Positions 6,648 through 14,408 of a stretch of 18,943 nt of DNA are shown one piece after another. The first letter of the stretch is position 1, and every line of letters begins with the position of its first letter. The stretch is from contig JANYHP010000139.1 in the NCBI GenBank assembly GCA_025359005.1, positions 1 through 18,943 on the forward strand, read 5' to 3'. Both the position numbers and the translations under genes were made by a program. Under the pieces are notes generated by a model that searched no databases, was not told the DNA's origin, and worked only from the letters and a program-made list of their open reading frames with translations. The stretch comes from Hyphomicrobiaceae bacterium. Its GTDB lineage: Bacteria; Pseudomonadota; Alphaproteobacteria; Rhizobiales; Hyphomicrobiaceae.

Positions 6648-7529
6648 ATGACCGCCGAAAATATGGTAACTTTCGAACCGTCCGCCCGCGCACCCGTGCC
6701 AGGCATCGCCGGGCTTGGCCTCACGGCCGTAAAGCAGCCCCTGGCCTGGATCGACGGCTGGCCGGTCAATGTGTGCAACATCGACGACACGGTCGCCGCC
6801 GCGATCGAAGCAACCGCGGCTCGGCGCCCGACGACGATCTTCACCCTCAATCTCGATCATGTCGTCAAGCTGCGGCGCGACCCCAAGTTCCGGACAGCGT
6901 ATGCGAAAGCGTCCATCGTCACCGCCGACGGCGCCCCGGTGGTCTGGCTCGGCCGCTCGCAGGAGCAGTCGCTGGTCCGCACGACGGGGGCCGACCTCGT
7001 CATACCGCTGGCTAAGGCGGCCGCGCAGCACAAATTTCCGGTCGCTTTCTTCGGCGGCCAGGAGCGCGTTCTGGCCACTGCGGCCGCCCGGCTGCGCACC
7101 CTCGCAGGTGCAGACCTCGATATCGTCTATCAGGAAAGCCCGCCGATGAAGTTCGATCCGACGGGCGACGCAGCCGTCGCGGCGCTTGAGCGGATCGTCG
7201 CGTCCGGAGCGCGCATCGTCTTTGTCGCCCTTGGCGCCCCGAAGCAGGAACTGATGTCGGCCATGGCCGCCGAGCGTGGCCTGCCGCTGACCTTCGCCTG
7301 CATCGGCGCCGGGCTTGACTTCATTGCCGAAGTACAAACCCGCGCGCCGAAACTGATGCAATCGACAGGCCTTGAGTGGCTGTGGCGTTTGGCCAGCGAA
7401 CCGCGCCGCCTGGCCCGCCGATACGCCGATTGTGCGGGCGTGCTGGCCGATCTCGCGGTCGTGCAACCGACTATTCGCTACATCAGCACCGTCAACAAAG
7501 TGCCCCCGCGCAGACGCAATCGACACTGA
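6648..7529 (+). CDS. WecG/TagA/CpsF family glycosyltransferase (GT26)
   Basis: A cytoplasmic, membrane-associated glycosyltransferase of the family that adds the second sugar to a polyprenyl-linked primer. With the start used here it has 293 residues. Seen are IDGWPVNVCNIDD (35-47), TLNLDHVVKL (66-75), VTADGAPVVW (91-100), FVALGAPKQE (192-201) and the C-terminal CIGAGLDFIAEVQTRAPK...GLEWLWRLASEPRRLARRY (218-259), all family hallmarks. The start is uncertain: ATG 6648, 6663 and 6567 all precede the domain and none has a strong ribosome site; the frame is open from 6333, but the early codons look non-coding. The gene is divergent from the priming transferase and its end nearly touches the opposing hydrolase gene (9-bp gap). 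Confidence 0.88.
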   Translation: MTAENMVTFEPSARAPVPGIAGLGLTAVKQPLAWIDGWPVNVCNIDDTVAAAIEATAARRPTTIFTLNLDHVVKLRRDPKFRTAYAKASIVTADGAPVVWLGRSQEQSLVRTTGADLVIPLAKAAAQHKFPVAFFGGQERVLATAAARLRTLAGADLDIVYQESPPMKFDPTGDAAVAALERIVASGARIVFVALGAPKQELMSAMAAERGLPLTFACIGAGLDFIAEVQTRAPKLMQSTGLEWLWRLASEPRRLARRYADCAGVLADLAVVQPTIRYISTVNKVPPRRRNRH

Positions 7530-7538
7530 GCACGCGAC

Positions 7539-8615
7539 TTACCCGCGTCCGAACACGAGCGTGCCCGCCTGCGCCGCGCTGCCCGTCGGGGTCGGCGGCC
7601 GGCTGAAGTCGACCACTGCCTCACGAAACGGCGATTTTTCCTGCAGAAGTGGTGACGTCTGGTCCTTGAGATGGGTCTCGAAGAACGCCGCCATGTAGGT
7701 GTCCAGGATCAACCGCAGCCGCTCCGGGCGGATCATCGGGCCGCGCCAGGGCCGCCACTGCTTCCACCGCTCCGGATCGTAAAGCTTGTTGTACAGATCC
7801 GCATGATTGGCGCCCTTGATTGCGATCCGGATGCAATCAGTCCGCTCGGCCATGATCCGATACACGATGCCGTCGCATCGCACGCGGATCTTGGCGAGAT
7901 ACTGCTTCATGGGATTAGCCGACGTCACCTTGTCGTAGGACGGCATGCCGCGCACACTGATGATATCGGCGAACGGCACCGGCATCGGCTGCCCGGTGGA
8001 TGCGCCTTGCAGCCAGCCATCCAGGTTAACCACAGCCCGGATACGGCGCCGCGCGTCGGTCTGCGCCAGCTCGACCGCCACGGCGCCCCCGAACGATGCA
8101 CCGAAAATGCCGATGCGGTTGCGGTCGAAACGGGCCAGCGCCGGCCACTCGGGCGGCGGCGCCTCCAAGGCGTCCAACAGCCGCGTGAGTTTGGCGACCT
8201 GCAGTTCGACGCGTTGCCGCACCACCGTCGTCATCCGCACCCGATCGTCTGCCGAAGCAATTTCAAACAGCGTGTCGCGCAACACCGCGTCCTCGGACGT
8301 CCGATCGAAGTCCGCCGGATCGAAGTGCACATCGTCGAGACTGACGACGACGAAACCGCGGCTGGCCAAAGCGCTGCAAATGACCGAGTTGTCTCCGCGC
8401 TCACTGCCCCACACCGGGTTGCAGATGATCAGCGGCAGCACGCCCGCATCCGTGTCGGGGTGCCAGATCCGGATCGGCGTCGGCATGAGCGCGCCGTTCG
8501 GCGTCAGCAAGCCGATATCGACATCCGTCACGCTGATGCCGAGCGGCCCCGAGGGTTGCTCCGGCATGCTCTTGGCGACCCATCCAAGGGCGATGAAGAC
8601 GTGCTGCTTATTCAC
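7539..8615 (-). CDS. Alpha/beta hydrolase, PAF-acetylhydrolase/dienelactone hydrolase-like
   Basis: A 358-residue alpha/beta hydrolase. The nucleophile elbow is GASFGG (172-177, Ser174), with a likely acid Asp199 in VVNLDGW and a likely His271 in IKGANHADLYN. PLIICNPVWGSERGDNS (61-77) would form the oxyanion region. The layout resembles bacterial PAF-acetylhydrolase-like esterases. No signal peptide is evident, so a cytoplasmic role is likely. The start is GTG 8615, with only a weak upstream GGGA; ATG 8567 (Met17) is an alternative. The substrate is unknown; ester removal from an acylated sugar intermediate is a guess from the setting. It is a single-gene unit, convergent with the WecG-family gene and divergent from the export operon. 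Confidence 0.8.
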   Translation of the reverse strand: MNKQHVFIALGWVAKSMPEQPSGPLGISVTDVDIGLLTPNGALMPTPIRIWHPDTDAGVLPLIICNPVWGSERGDNSVICSALASRGFVVVSLDDVHFDPADFDRTSEDAVLRDTLFEIASADDRVRMTTVVRQRVELQVAKLTRLLDALEAPPPEWPALARFDRNRIGIFGASFGGAVAVELAQTDARRRIRAVVNLDGWLQGASTGQPMPVPFADIISVRGMPSYDKVTSANPMKQYLAKIRVRCDGIVYRIMAERTDCIRIAIKGANHADLYNKLYDPERWKQWRPWRGPMIRPERLRLILDTYMAAFFETHLKDQTSPLLQEKSPFREAVVDFSRPPTPTGSAAQAGTLVFGRG

Positions 8616-8938
8616 GCTCTAGTCCCGTCGCGATTGTTTCCGCACGGCCACCGCATCCCCCACAGCCTGCGTGCGCTGCGCTTTGGCCTCGACGACAGCA
8701 TGGGGCTGCATGCACCAAGGTTCGCGGCGCCTGAGTTCCATATGGGCATCACTGCCATGCGGGCATCGTGCTGTCTGATGCAACACTGTCTGCCCAATAA
8801 CAATGCGCCGGTCGGTGCATTCCCTAAATTCCGGGTCCGCTTGGTTAACCGATTTACCGCTATCGGACTTAAATATTGAATTTCGCGTCCAAAAACTCTT
8901 TGGTGCCTCAAATTCTGCGCATCGAAGGCTTGGTGGCG
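8616..8938. other. Divergent intergenic region upstream of the export operon
   Basis: A 323-bp stretch that must carry the promoter of the copolymerase/export operon and that of the opposing hydrolase. It holds an AT-rich island at about 8822-8890 with TTGGTTAACC (8841-8850, containing the palindrome GGTTAACC) and TTAAATATTGAATTT near 8869. I see no convincing -35/-10 pair. The copolymerase frame is open from TTG 8876, but ATG 8939 is the better start. Confidence 0.4.
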
Positions 8939-10549
8939 ATGGCAAGTACAGTAACAGTCAGTGGATTAGACCAAGAACCCGTGCCCAAACCTTACCTGGA
9001 TATCAGCATCGGCTGCCTGCAGCGGCACATTCGCTTGGTCGCCTACAGTGCGTTGGCCTGTGTGCTGCTCTCGCTGTGCTATCTCGTCTTGCGGCCGAGT
9101 GCATACACATCGCACAGCCGATTGCTGCTGGACCGGCGCGAATTGCACGTCGCAACCTCCGAGGCTGTCTATGTCACGTCGACGGTTTCGGTGCCGTGGG
9201 TCCAGACGCAGGTCGAGCTGCTGCGGTCGGAAACGATCGCCGCGCAGGTCGTCCAGCGGCTCAGCCTCGCGACAGACCCCGATTTCGTCGGCACGAGCCT
9301 CGGCAGCCGGTTGCGCGCCCTTTTCATGATGGGCCCGGCCGAAACGACGGCTGACGAAAAAAAGAAACTCGCCAATGCCGCTGTGCGCGCGCTGCAACGC
9401 GACATCCTCGTCAGCCGCGTCGGCGAAACCTACCTGATCGATATCTGGGTGACGGGCAAGAACGCGAACAAGTCGGCGCTGATCAACAACGAGATCGCGC
9501 ACGCCTACCTGGATGCAACGGCGAAGGTCACATCCAACATGGCCGAGGGCGCGAGTGCGTGGCTGCGCGAGCGTGTGGCGGCCGCCGGCCCATCCGCCGA
9601 GGTCGTGACCGAAGCGAGCCCACCGCTTTCGCGCAATCCGCCCGGCGGCGCGCCGCTACTCGTGCTGAGCGGCTTGTTCGGCCTGCTCGCTGGCGCCGCC
9701 GCTGCCCTTGCCAAGGACTATCTCGACTCCACCGCGCGCACCCCTGAAGCCGTGACCAGCGCCCTCGGCATCGAATGCTTCGGCATCATGCCGATCGACG
9801 CGCGAGCCGCACCCGGCATAACCCCGAAGGCGTCACCACCATCGGGCGCTCAAACTGGCGCTGAGAAACTGGCGATCGCTCGCCAGGCAGCAGAACGCGC
9901 GGTCACGTCACTGCTGTTTGAACGCAATCTTCGCAACGTCGGTATCAGTTCCGAGGATCCCGACGCTGCCGGAACCGCTGCGCAGTTGCTGGCGACAGCC
10001 ATCGCGGCGACTGGACGCAAGGTTCTGCTCGCAGGCCTGCCCGACACGGCGGCCAGCAAACCGGCCGCCTCCGTCAATGCGCCCCTGCCGCTCACAGCCA
10101 GTGCAGGGCCGCCGATCGTCCGTCTGCCGCTGGACGCCGCCGGTCTCTCCGCCGCGACGTTTTCCGCGAGCCCACTCGCGGACGCACTCGGGTCCGGCTC
10201 CGCCTACGATTTCGTGATCGTCGTGCTGCCGGCCCTGGCCCCGACCGCGTCAGTCAGGATCGCCGCGCATTACGTCGATGCGATCCTGCTTGTGCTGCAA
10301 TGGGGCCGCACCGATCAGCACAGCATCGCCACCTTGCTTGAGCAGCAACCGGCCGTCCGCCGGAAGCTCGCCGGGTCCATTCTCAGCGATGTCGATCTGA
10401 TGGTGTTCCCGACCTACACCGATGCTGCCCGCTGGATGGGCCCAGCTAAACCGGCACTCCGCGATCTTGTCACGCGCACCTTCGCGCATGACCTTGCCTA
10501 CGCCGACGTCATCCGCCGGCACCTCGCCGCCAGACTCTGGAAACACTGA
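8939..10549 (+). CDS. Wzz-type polysaccharide copolymerase with degenerate BY-kinase domain
   Basis: A 536-residue inner-membrane chain-length/export protein of the ExoP/GumC/Wzc group. The Wzz domain begins before TM1 (about 32-51). The periplasmic part ends at TM2 (about 238-258), followed by the usual DYLDSTARTPEAVTSALGIECFGIMPI join (260-286). The cytoplasmic part aligns by eye with a BY-kinase but lacks its catalytic residues: the Walker A region is GISSEDPDAAGTAAQ (335-349) without GKS/T, the A' region is VLLAGLPD (362-369), and the B region is DFVIVVLPA (424-432). There is no C-terminal tyrosine cluster. Only about 35 residues separate WLRER from TM2, so the periplasmic coiled coil is nearly absent. 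ATG 8939 has GAAGG upstream; TTG 8876 is possible. The export-protein gene follows after 5 bp. Confidence 0.85.
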   Translation: MASTVTVSGLDQEPVPKPYLDISIGCLQRHIRLVAYSALACVLLSLCYLVLRPSAYTSHSRLLLDRRELHVATSEAVYVTSTVSVPWVQTQVELLRSETIAAQVVQRLSLATDPDFVGTSLGSRLRALFMMGPAETTADEKKKLANAAVRALQRDILVSRVGETYLIDIWVTGKNANKSALINNEIAHAYLDATAKVTSNMAEGASAWLRERVAAAGPSAEVVTEASPPLSRNPPGGAPLLVLSGLFGLLAGAAAALAKDYLDSTARTPEAVTSALGIECFGIMPIDARAAPGITPKASPPSGAQTGAEKLAIARQAAERAVTSLLFERNLRNVGISSEDPDAAGTAAQLLATAIAATGRKVLLAGLPDTAASKPAASVNAPLPLTASAGPPIVRLPLDAAGLSAATFSASPLADALGSGSAYDFVIVVLPALAPTASVRIAAHYVDAILLVLQWGRTDQHSIATLLEQQPAVRRKLAGSILSDVDLMVFPTYTDAARWMGPAKPALRDLVTRTFAHDLAYADVIRRHLAARLWKH

Positions 10550-10554
10550 CGCCC

Positions 10555-11784
10555 ATGTCGATCAAGAACACGCGTGCAGCGGCTCTCGCCCTTGGCCTCG
10601 CGGCCCTGGCACAGGCTGCCCCCCTGGCCGCACAGGTCTTCCCCCTCGACGCTGGCGACAAACTGCGCATTCACGTCGAAGACTGGCCGGCGATGTCGGG
10701 CGAATATCCGATCACCGCAGACAAGAAGCTCGTGCTGCCCATCGTCGGTGACGTCGCCGTCAAGACCATGGCGACCCAGGAAATCGCCGCCGAAATTGCA
10801 TCCACACTGATGCAGCGCAAGAAGCTGTCGTCGCGCCCGACGGCGATCGTTGCCGTTTCCGCCTATCGGCCGTTTTTCATCCTCGGCGACGTACAGCGGT
10901 CCGGCGACTACGCGATCCGGCCCTATCTCACCGTGCAGCAGGCCGTCAGCATGGCCGGCGGCGTCTATCGCCCAGCCGACTACTCCACCTCGCGCTTCGA
11001 GCGCGACGCCATCGTCGCACGCGGCGACCTGAAGGTTCTGCTCGACACTGCCAACCGCTTGAAGATCCGCGAAGCCCGCCTCAAAGCTGAACGCGATGAA
11101 AAGCCCATCGAGCCGCTGGCCACCATCCTGCGCGGCGAAGATGACGCCGACGCCGCCCGCTTCTATGCTGAAGATCAGGCCGATCTAGCCAGCCGCAATA
11201 GCGAATTCGCGGCGCAGGTCGCACTCGTCAAAGGTTTGAAGACATTGTACGCCAAGGAAATCGACTCGCTCCGTCTCCAGATCGCGGCGGAAAACCGCTC
11301 GCTGACCGCCATTCGCGGTGAAGGCGCATCGGTCGAAAAGCTGACCGAAAAGGGCCTCACCAGCAATCAGCGTCGACTGACCGTCGAGCGGGCCATTGCT
11401 CAGACGATCAGCCAGCTGCAAGCGCTGGAGACGACCATCGTCCGCACCGAGCAGAGCCAGCTGATGGCCGACGAGAAGCTCGCGGGCCTCGGCTCCAAGC
11501 GGCGCGAGGGCCTCGACGTCGAACTCCAGAAGCTCCAGGCAGACGCAGTGACCGTGCGTGCCAAGATCGATACGTCACGGCAGCTTGTCGCCGAAGCCGA
11601 ACAATTCTCGGCCGTGGGATCTTCAGGCTTGACCGAACGCAAGGGCCTCAACATCAAGGCCTACATCACGCGCCGCCGCGACGGTAGCGCGGCCGAAACG
11701 CTCCCCGCGCTGCCGACTGATTCCGTCGAACCCGGCGATGTGATCATGGTCGAACGCGTGGCGCAGTCGGGGGCGCAACGCTAG
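10555..11784 (+). CDS. Polysaccharide biosynthesis/export protein, ExoF-type (OPX) with coiled coil
   Basis: A 409-residue exported protein of the outer-membrane polysaccharide export group. A Sec signal peptide (1-26, AAALALGLAALAQAAPLAAQ core) precedes the Poly_export domain (about 27-102, FPLDAGDKLRIHVEDWP onward). An SLBB-like segment follows (PFFILGDVQRSGDYAIRPYLTVQQAVSMAGG, 106-136). A long helical, charged, heptad-like stretch (about 160-350) comes next, and VEPGDVIMVER (391-401) closes the SLBB-like fold. This Poly_export-plus-coiled-coil layout and length match rhizobial ExoF. No lipobox cysteine is seen. It starts 5 bp after the copolymerase gene, so the two are certainly co-transcribed and likely form one export complex. 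Confidence 0.9.
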   Translation: MSIKNTRAAALALGLAALAQAAPLAAQVFPLDAGDKLRIHVEDWPAMSGEYPITADKKLVLPIVGDVAVKTMATQEIAAEIASTLMQRKKLSSRPTAIVAVSAYRPFFILGDVQRSGDYAIRPYLTVQQAVSMAGGVYRPADYSTSRFERDAIVARGDLKVLLDTANRLKIREARLKAERDEKPIEPLATILRGEDDADAARFYAEDQADLASRNSEFAAQVALVKGLKTLYAKEIDSLRLQIAAENRSLTAIRGEGASVEKLTEKGLTSNQRRLTVERAIAQTISQLQALETTIVRTEQSQLMADEKLAGLGSKRREGLDVELQKLQADAVTVRAKIDTSRQLVAEAEQFSAVGSSGLTERKGLNIKAYITRRRDGSAAETLPALPTDSVEPGDVIMVERVAQSGAQR

Positions 11785-11917
11785 CACATGGGGGGCGGCC
11801 ACACTGTCAGAAGGCAGTGACAGGGCACGCCGCTTCGGGATGCGATTGAATTTGATTTGGCCCGCGAACGAACCGATACCGTGCAGCAGTGCCCGCGCAC
11901 AAAGAGGACGATAGGAC
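11785..11917 (+). other. Intra-operon spacer before the flippase gene
   Basis: A 133-bp gap between the export-protein and flippase genes. I see no clear terminator. AGAGGA at 11903-11908 and AGGA at 11913-11916 provide ribosome-binding sequence for the TTG start at 11918. Confidence 0.35.
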
Positions 11918-13369
11918 TTGCGTACGAAGCTCCTCGGATGGATTGGTTGGGCGGTGGTCGACATTGTCGGCCGCCTCGTCATCCTTGCGGGTAGCACTGC
12001 GTTCTTCTCGCGTATCCTCACGCCCCATGATTTTGGCGTCACGGCGCTGGTGCTGATCGTTGTGACGATCGCGGCAGTCTTCGTCGGCGCACCCTTCGAA
12101 GAGGCGCTGGCGCAGCGGGCCACGCTGCGGCGTTCGCTGGTTGAGGCCGCCTTGTCCGCCACCTGGCTGGTCGCTGCCTTCTTCCTGCTGATTTCGGTGC
12201 CGCTCGGCGTTCTCATCGGCCAACTCTATCATGAGCCGGAGATCAGCCGTCTTCTGCCTGTGGCCATGCTCTCGCTGTTCTTTTCCGGTCACGCCGACAT
12301 CATGACGGGCGTCGCGCGCCGGCTGCGCCGCTTCAACGACGCCGCCATTGCGACGCTTGTCGGCCACGTCGTCGGTATCGCGCTCTCGATCGCCCTGGGG
12401 CTGCTGGGCTTTGGTCTTTGGGCGTTGATGGGACAGCGCCTCCTGGTCGTCGTTGTCCGGGCGCTCGTTTTGCAATGGCGCATCGGCATCGTTTTCCGGC
12501 CCCGCTGGTCACCGTCAGAACTCGCCGGCTTGAACCGCTTCGCCAAGCTGTCATTGCTCGACCGGCTCGCCGACAATCTCAATTTCTTCGCCTTCAACAC
12601 CGTTGTCGGGGCCTTGTACGGCGTCACCGCCCTCGGCCATGTCAACATGGCGATGCGGCTGATCGAACCCATTCGCGGCGCCTTCCTGGCCTCGGGCCAC
12701 AACTTCGCGTTTTCGTTCTTTGCCGCCGTCCAGCACGACGCCCCGCTGCTGCGGCAACGCGCCGACGTCGTCGTTTCACGCGCCGCCCACGTCATCGCGC
12801 CGACCTTCATCGGCCTCGCCGCCGTCATGCCCATTCTGCTGCCGCTGATGGCCGGGCCGGGCTGGGAGGATGCCATCCCTATCGCCATGCTGCTCGGCAT
12901 CGGCAGCGCCATCGTGCTGCCGTCGCGCCTGTTCTTCTCGGCCCAATATGCCGTCGCGCGGGCCGAATACAGCGTGTTCGCGAGTTTCGCCGGCGTTGCG
13001 GGAACATTGCTGACCCTGATCGGCCTGTCGTCCCTCGGCACCGTCAGCATCGGCCTCTCGCGCGTCGTGGGCGACGCGGTCCAGGCGGCCTGCGCCGTTT
13101 CGTTCGCGCCACGGTCGCTGGCCTGGCCGCGCCTGCAGCGGCTGCGCGCGTTGATACCAGCGTGGCGCCTTGCGCCCGTGATGGGCGTGCTCGTCTACGA
13201 GATGCAGGGGCTGCTGTCCCACATGCCCCAGGTCCCCGCGCTCATCATCTCGATCGGCCTTGGTTTGCTGGTCTATCTGGCGCTGCTGTTCGTCTTTGCC
13301 CGCGCCGATTTCAAGAGCCTGCGCGACCTCGTGCCCGTACGCCGCACACCGCTGCAATTCCAAAGGTAG
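11918..13369 (+). CDS. Polysaccharide flippase, Wzx/PST (MOP superfamily)
   Basis: A 483-residue protein with about a dozen hydrophobic helices that would flip the lipid-linked repeat unit across the inner membrane. The N-terminal pattern (KLLGWIGWAVVDIVGRLVI, then FFSRILTPHDFGVTALVLI, then APFEEALAQR) is characteristic of the RfbX/Wzx-like PST branch, and the length is normal. The start is an unusual TTG at 11918; it is supported because AGAGGA lies 9 nt upstream and the family N-terminus begins at once, with no nearby ATG that keeps helix 1. The epimerase gene starts 4 nt after its stop. No neighbouring gene in the window looks like a Wzy polymerase. Confidence 0.9.
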   Translation: MRTKLLGWIGWAVVDIVGRLVILAGSTAFFSRILTPHDFGVTALVLIVVTIAAVFVGAPFEEALAQRATLRRSLVEAALSATWLVAAFFLLISVPLGVLIGQLYHEPEISRLLPVAMLSLFFSGHADIMTGVARRLRRFNDAAIATLVGHVVGIALSIALGLLGFGLWALMGQRLLVVVVRALVLQWRIGIVFRPRWSPSELAGLNRFAKLSLLDRLADNLNFFAFNTVVGALYGVTALGHVNMAMRLIEPIRGAFLASGHNFAFSFFAAVQHDAPLLRQRADVVVSRAAHVIAPTFIGLAAVMPILLPLMAGPGWEDAIPIAMLLGIGSAIVLPSRLFFSAQYAVARAEYSVFASFAGVAGTLLTLIGLSSLGTVSIGLSRVVGDAVQAACAVSFAPRSLAWPRLQRLRALIPAWRLAPVMGVLVYEMQGLLSHMPQVPALIISIGLGLLVYLALLFVFARADFKSLRDLVPVRRTPLQFQR

Positions 13370-13373
13370 CATC

Positions 13374-14408
13374 ATGGCGCACGACGCCGCGACAACGGTC
13401 CTTCTTACCGGCGCGACAGGGTTCATCGGTACCAGGGCGCTCGCCGCGCTCACGGCCACCGGATGCCCAGTCCGCGCCGGCACCCGCCGGCCGCGCGCAA
13501 CACAGCTGCAGGCGGGCGTTGAGCGCGTTGCGGCCGTCGCCTGTGATCTGGACAATCCGGCCGAAGTCCGGGCAGCCGTTGCCGGCGCCACCACAGTCAT
13601 TCACACCGCCTATGCAGATGTGTCGGCCATGCCGCGCCAATGTCAGACGCTGCTCGACGCCATGGCGGCTACGGGCGTTCCCAATCTGATCTATCTGAGT
13701 TCCATCGCCGTCTACGGCGAGCGCGCAGGCGTCGTTCACGAAGACGCGTCGCCGGCGGCACCGCTGAACAGCTACGCCCTTGCCAAGCAGCAGTGTGAAA
13801 GCCTGGTCGCAGACTGGAGCGTCAGCGCCACCGATGGCCAACAGGCACCGCGCCGCGCGGTGATCTTCCGGCCCGGCATCGTTTATGGCACCGGCAGCCG
13901 CTTCTGGATCGACAAGCTGGCCGATCGCATTGCGGCCGGCGCATGGGGAACCTTCGGCGCGGCCGGCGAAGGGCGCGCAGCACTGATCCACGTCGATGAC
14001 GTCGCAACAGCCATCACCACCGCCTGCGATCGTTTGCAGAGCGCCGCGCGCCTGCGCCTGCCGCAATCCGTCGCCCTCAACCTCGTCGGCCCCGAAGCAC
14101 CGACCTGGAATACCTATTTCGCAGCGCTCGCCCGCGCGTGCGGATCGCAGGACCTACCCGAGATCGCACCCGGCGCATTGGCATGGCGCATCCCAGTTTC
14201 CTTCGGCGCAAAGCTATGGCGCCGCGCCGGCTTGCCGGGCGCAAACGCGACCGCACTCGCCCCGACCCGCGATGAGATGCAGCTCTTCCGCCGGGATGCG
14301 CGCTATTCCATGGAGGCCGCCCGCGCGATCCTGGGCCTGGCGCCGTCGATCACGCTCGCCGAAGGTCTGGCGCGAACGCAGGTCCCTCAGGCGTTTCGAA
14401 AAACGTAG
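13374..14408 (+). CDS. NAD-dependent epimerase/dehydratase (extended SDR)
   Basis: A 344-residue extended short-chain dehydrogenase. Visible are the glycine motif LLTGATGFIG (10-19), DLDNPAEVRAAVAGATTVIH (58-77), YLSSIAVYGE (107-116) and the catalytic SYALAKQQ (Tyr134, Lys138), then FRPGIVYGTGSRFWIDKL. It probably modifies a nucleotide sugar at C4 or a similar position; the exact substrate is not deducible. ATG 13374 is chosen because AAAGG lies at 13362-13366 and the Rossmann fold then starts at residue 8. It is the last gene of the copolymerase/export/flippase operon. Its last 22 bp overlap the 3' end of the opposing glycoside hydrolase gene. Confidence 0.87.
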   Translation: MAHDAATTVLLTGATGFIGTRALAALTATGCPVRAGTRRPRATQLQAGVERVAAVACDLDNPAEVRAAVAGATTVIHTAYADVSAMPRQCQTLLDAMAATGVPNLIYLSSIAVYGERAGVVHEDASPAAPLNSYALAKQQCESLVADWSVSATDGQQAPRRAVIFRPGIVYGTGSRFWIDKLADRIAAGAWGTFGAAGEGRAALIHVDDVATAITTACDRLQSAARLRLPQSVALNLVGPEAPTWNTYFAALARACGSQDLPEIAPGALAWRIPVSFGAKLWRRAGLPGANATALAPTRDEMQLFRRDARYSMEAARAILGLAPSITLAEGLARTQVPQAFRKT

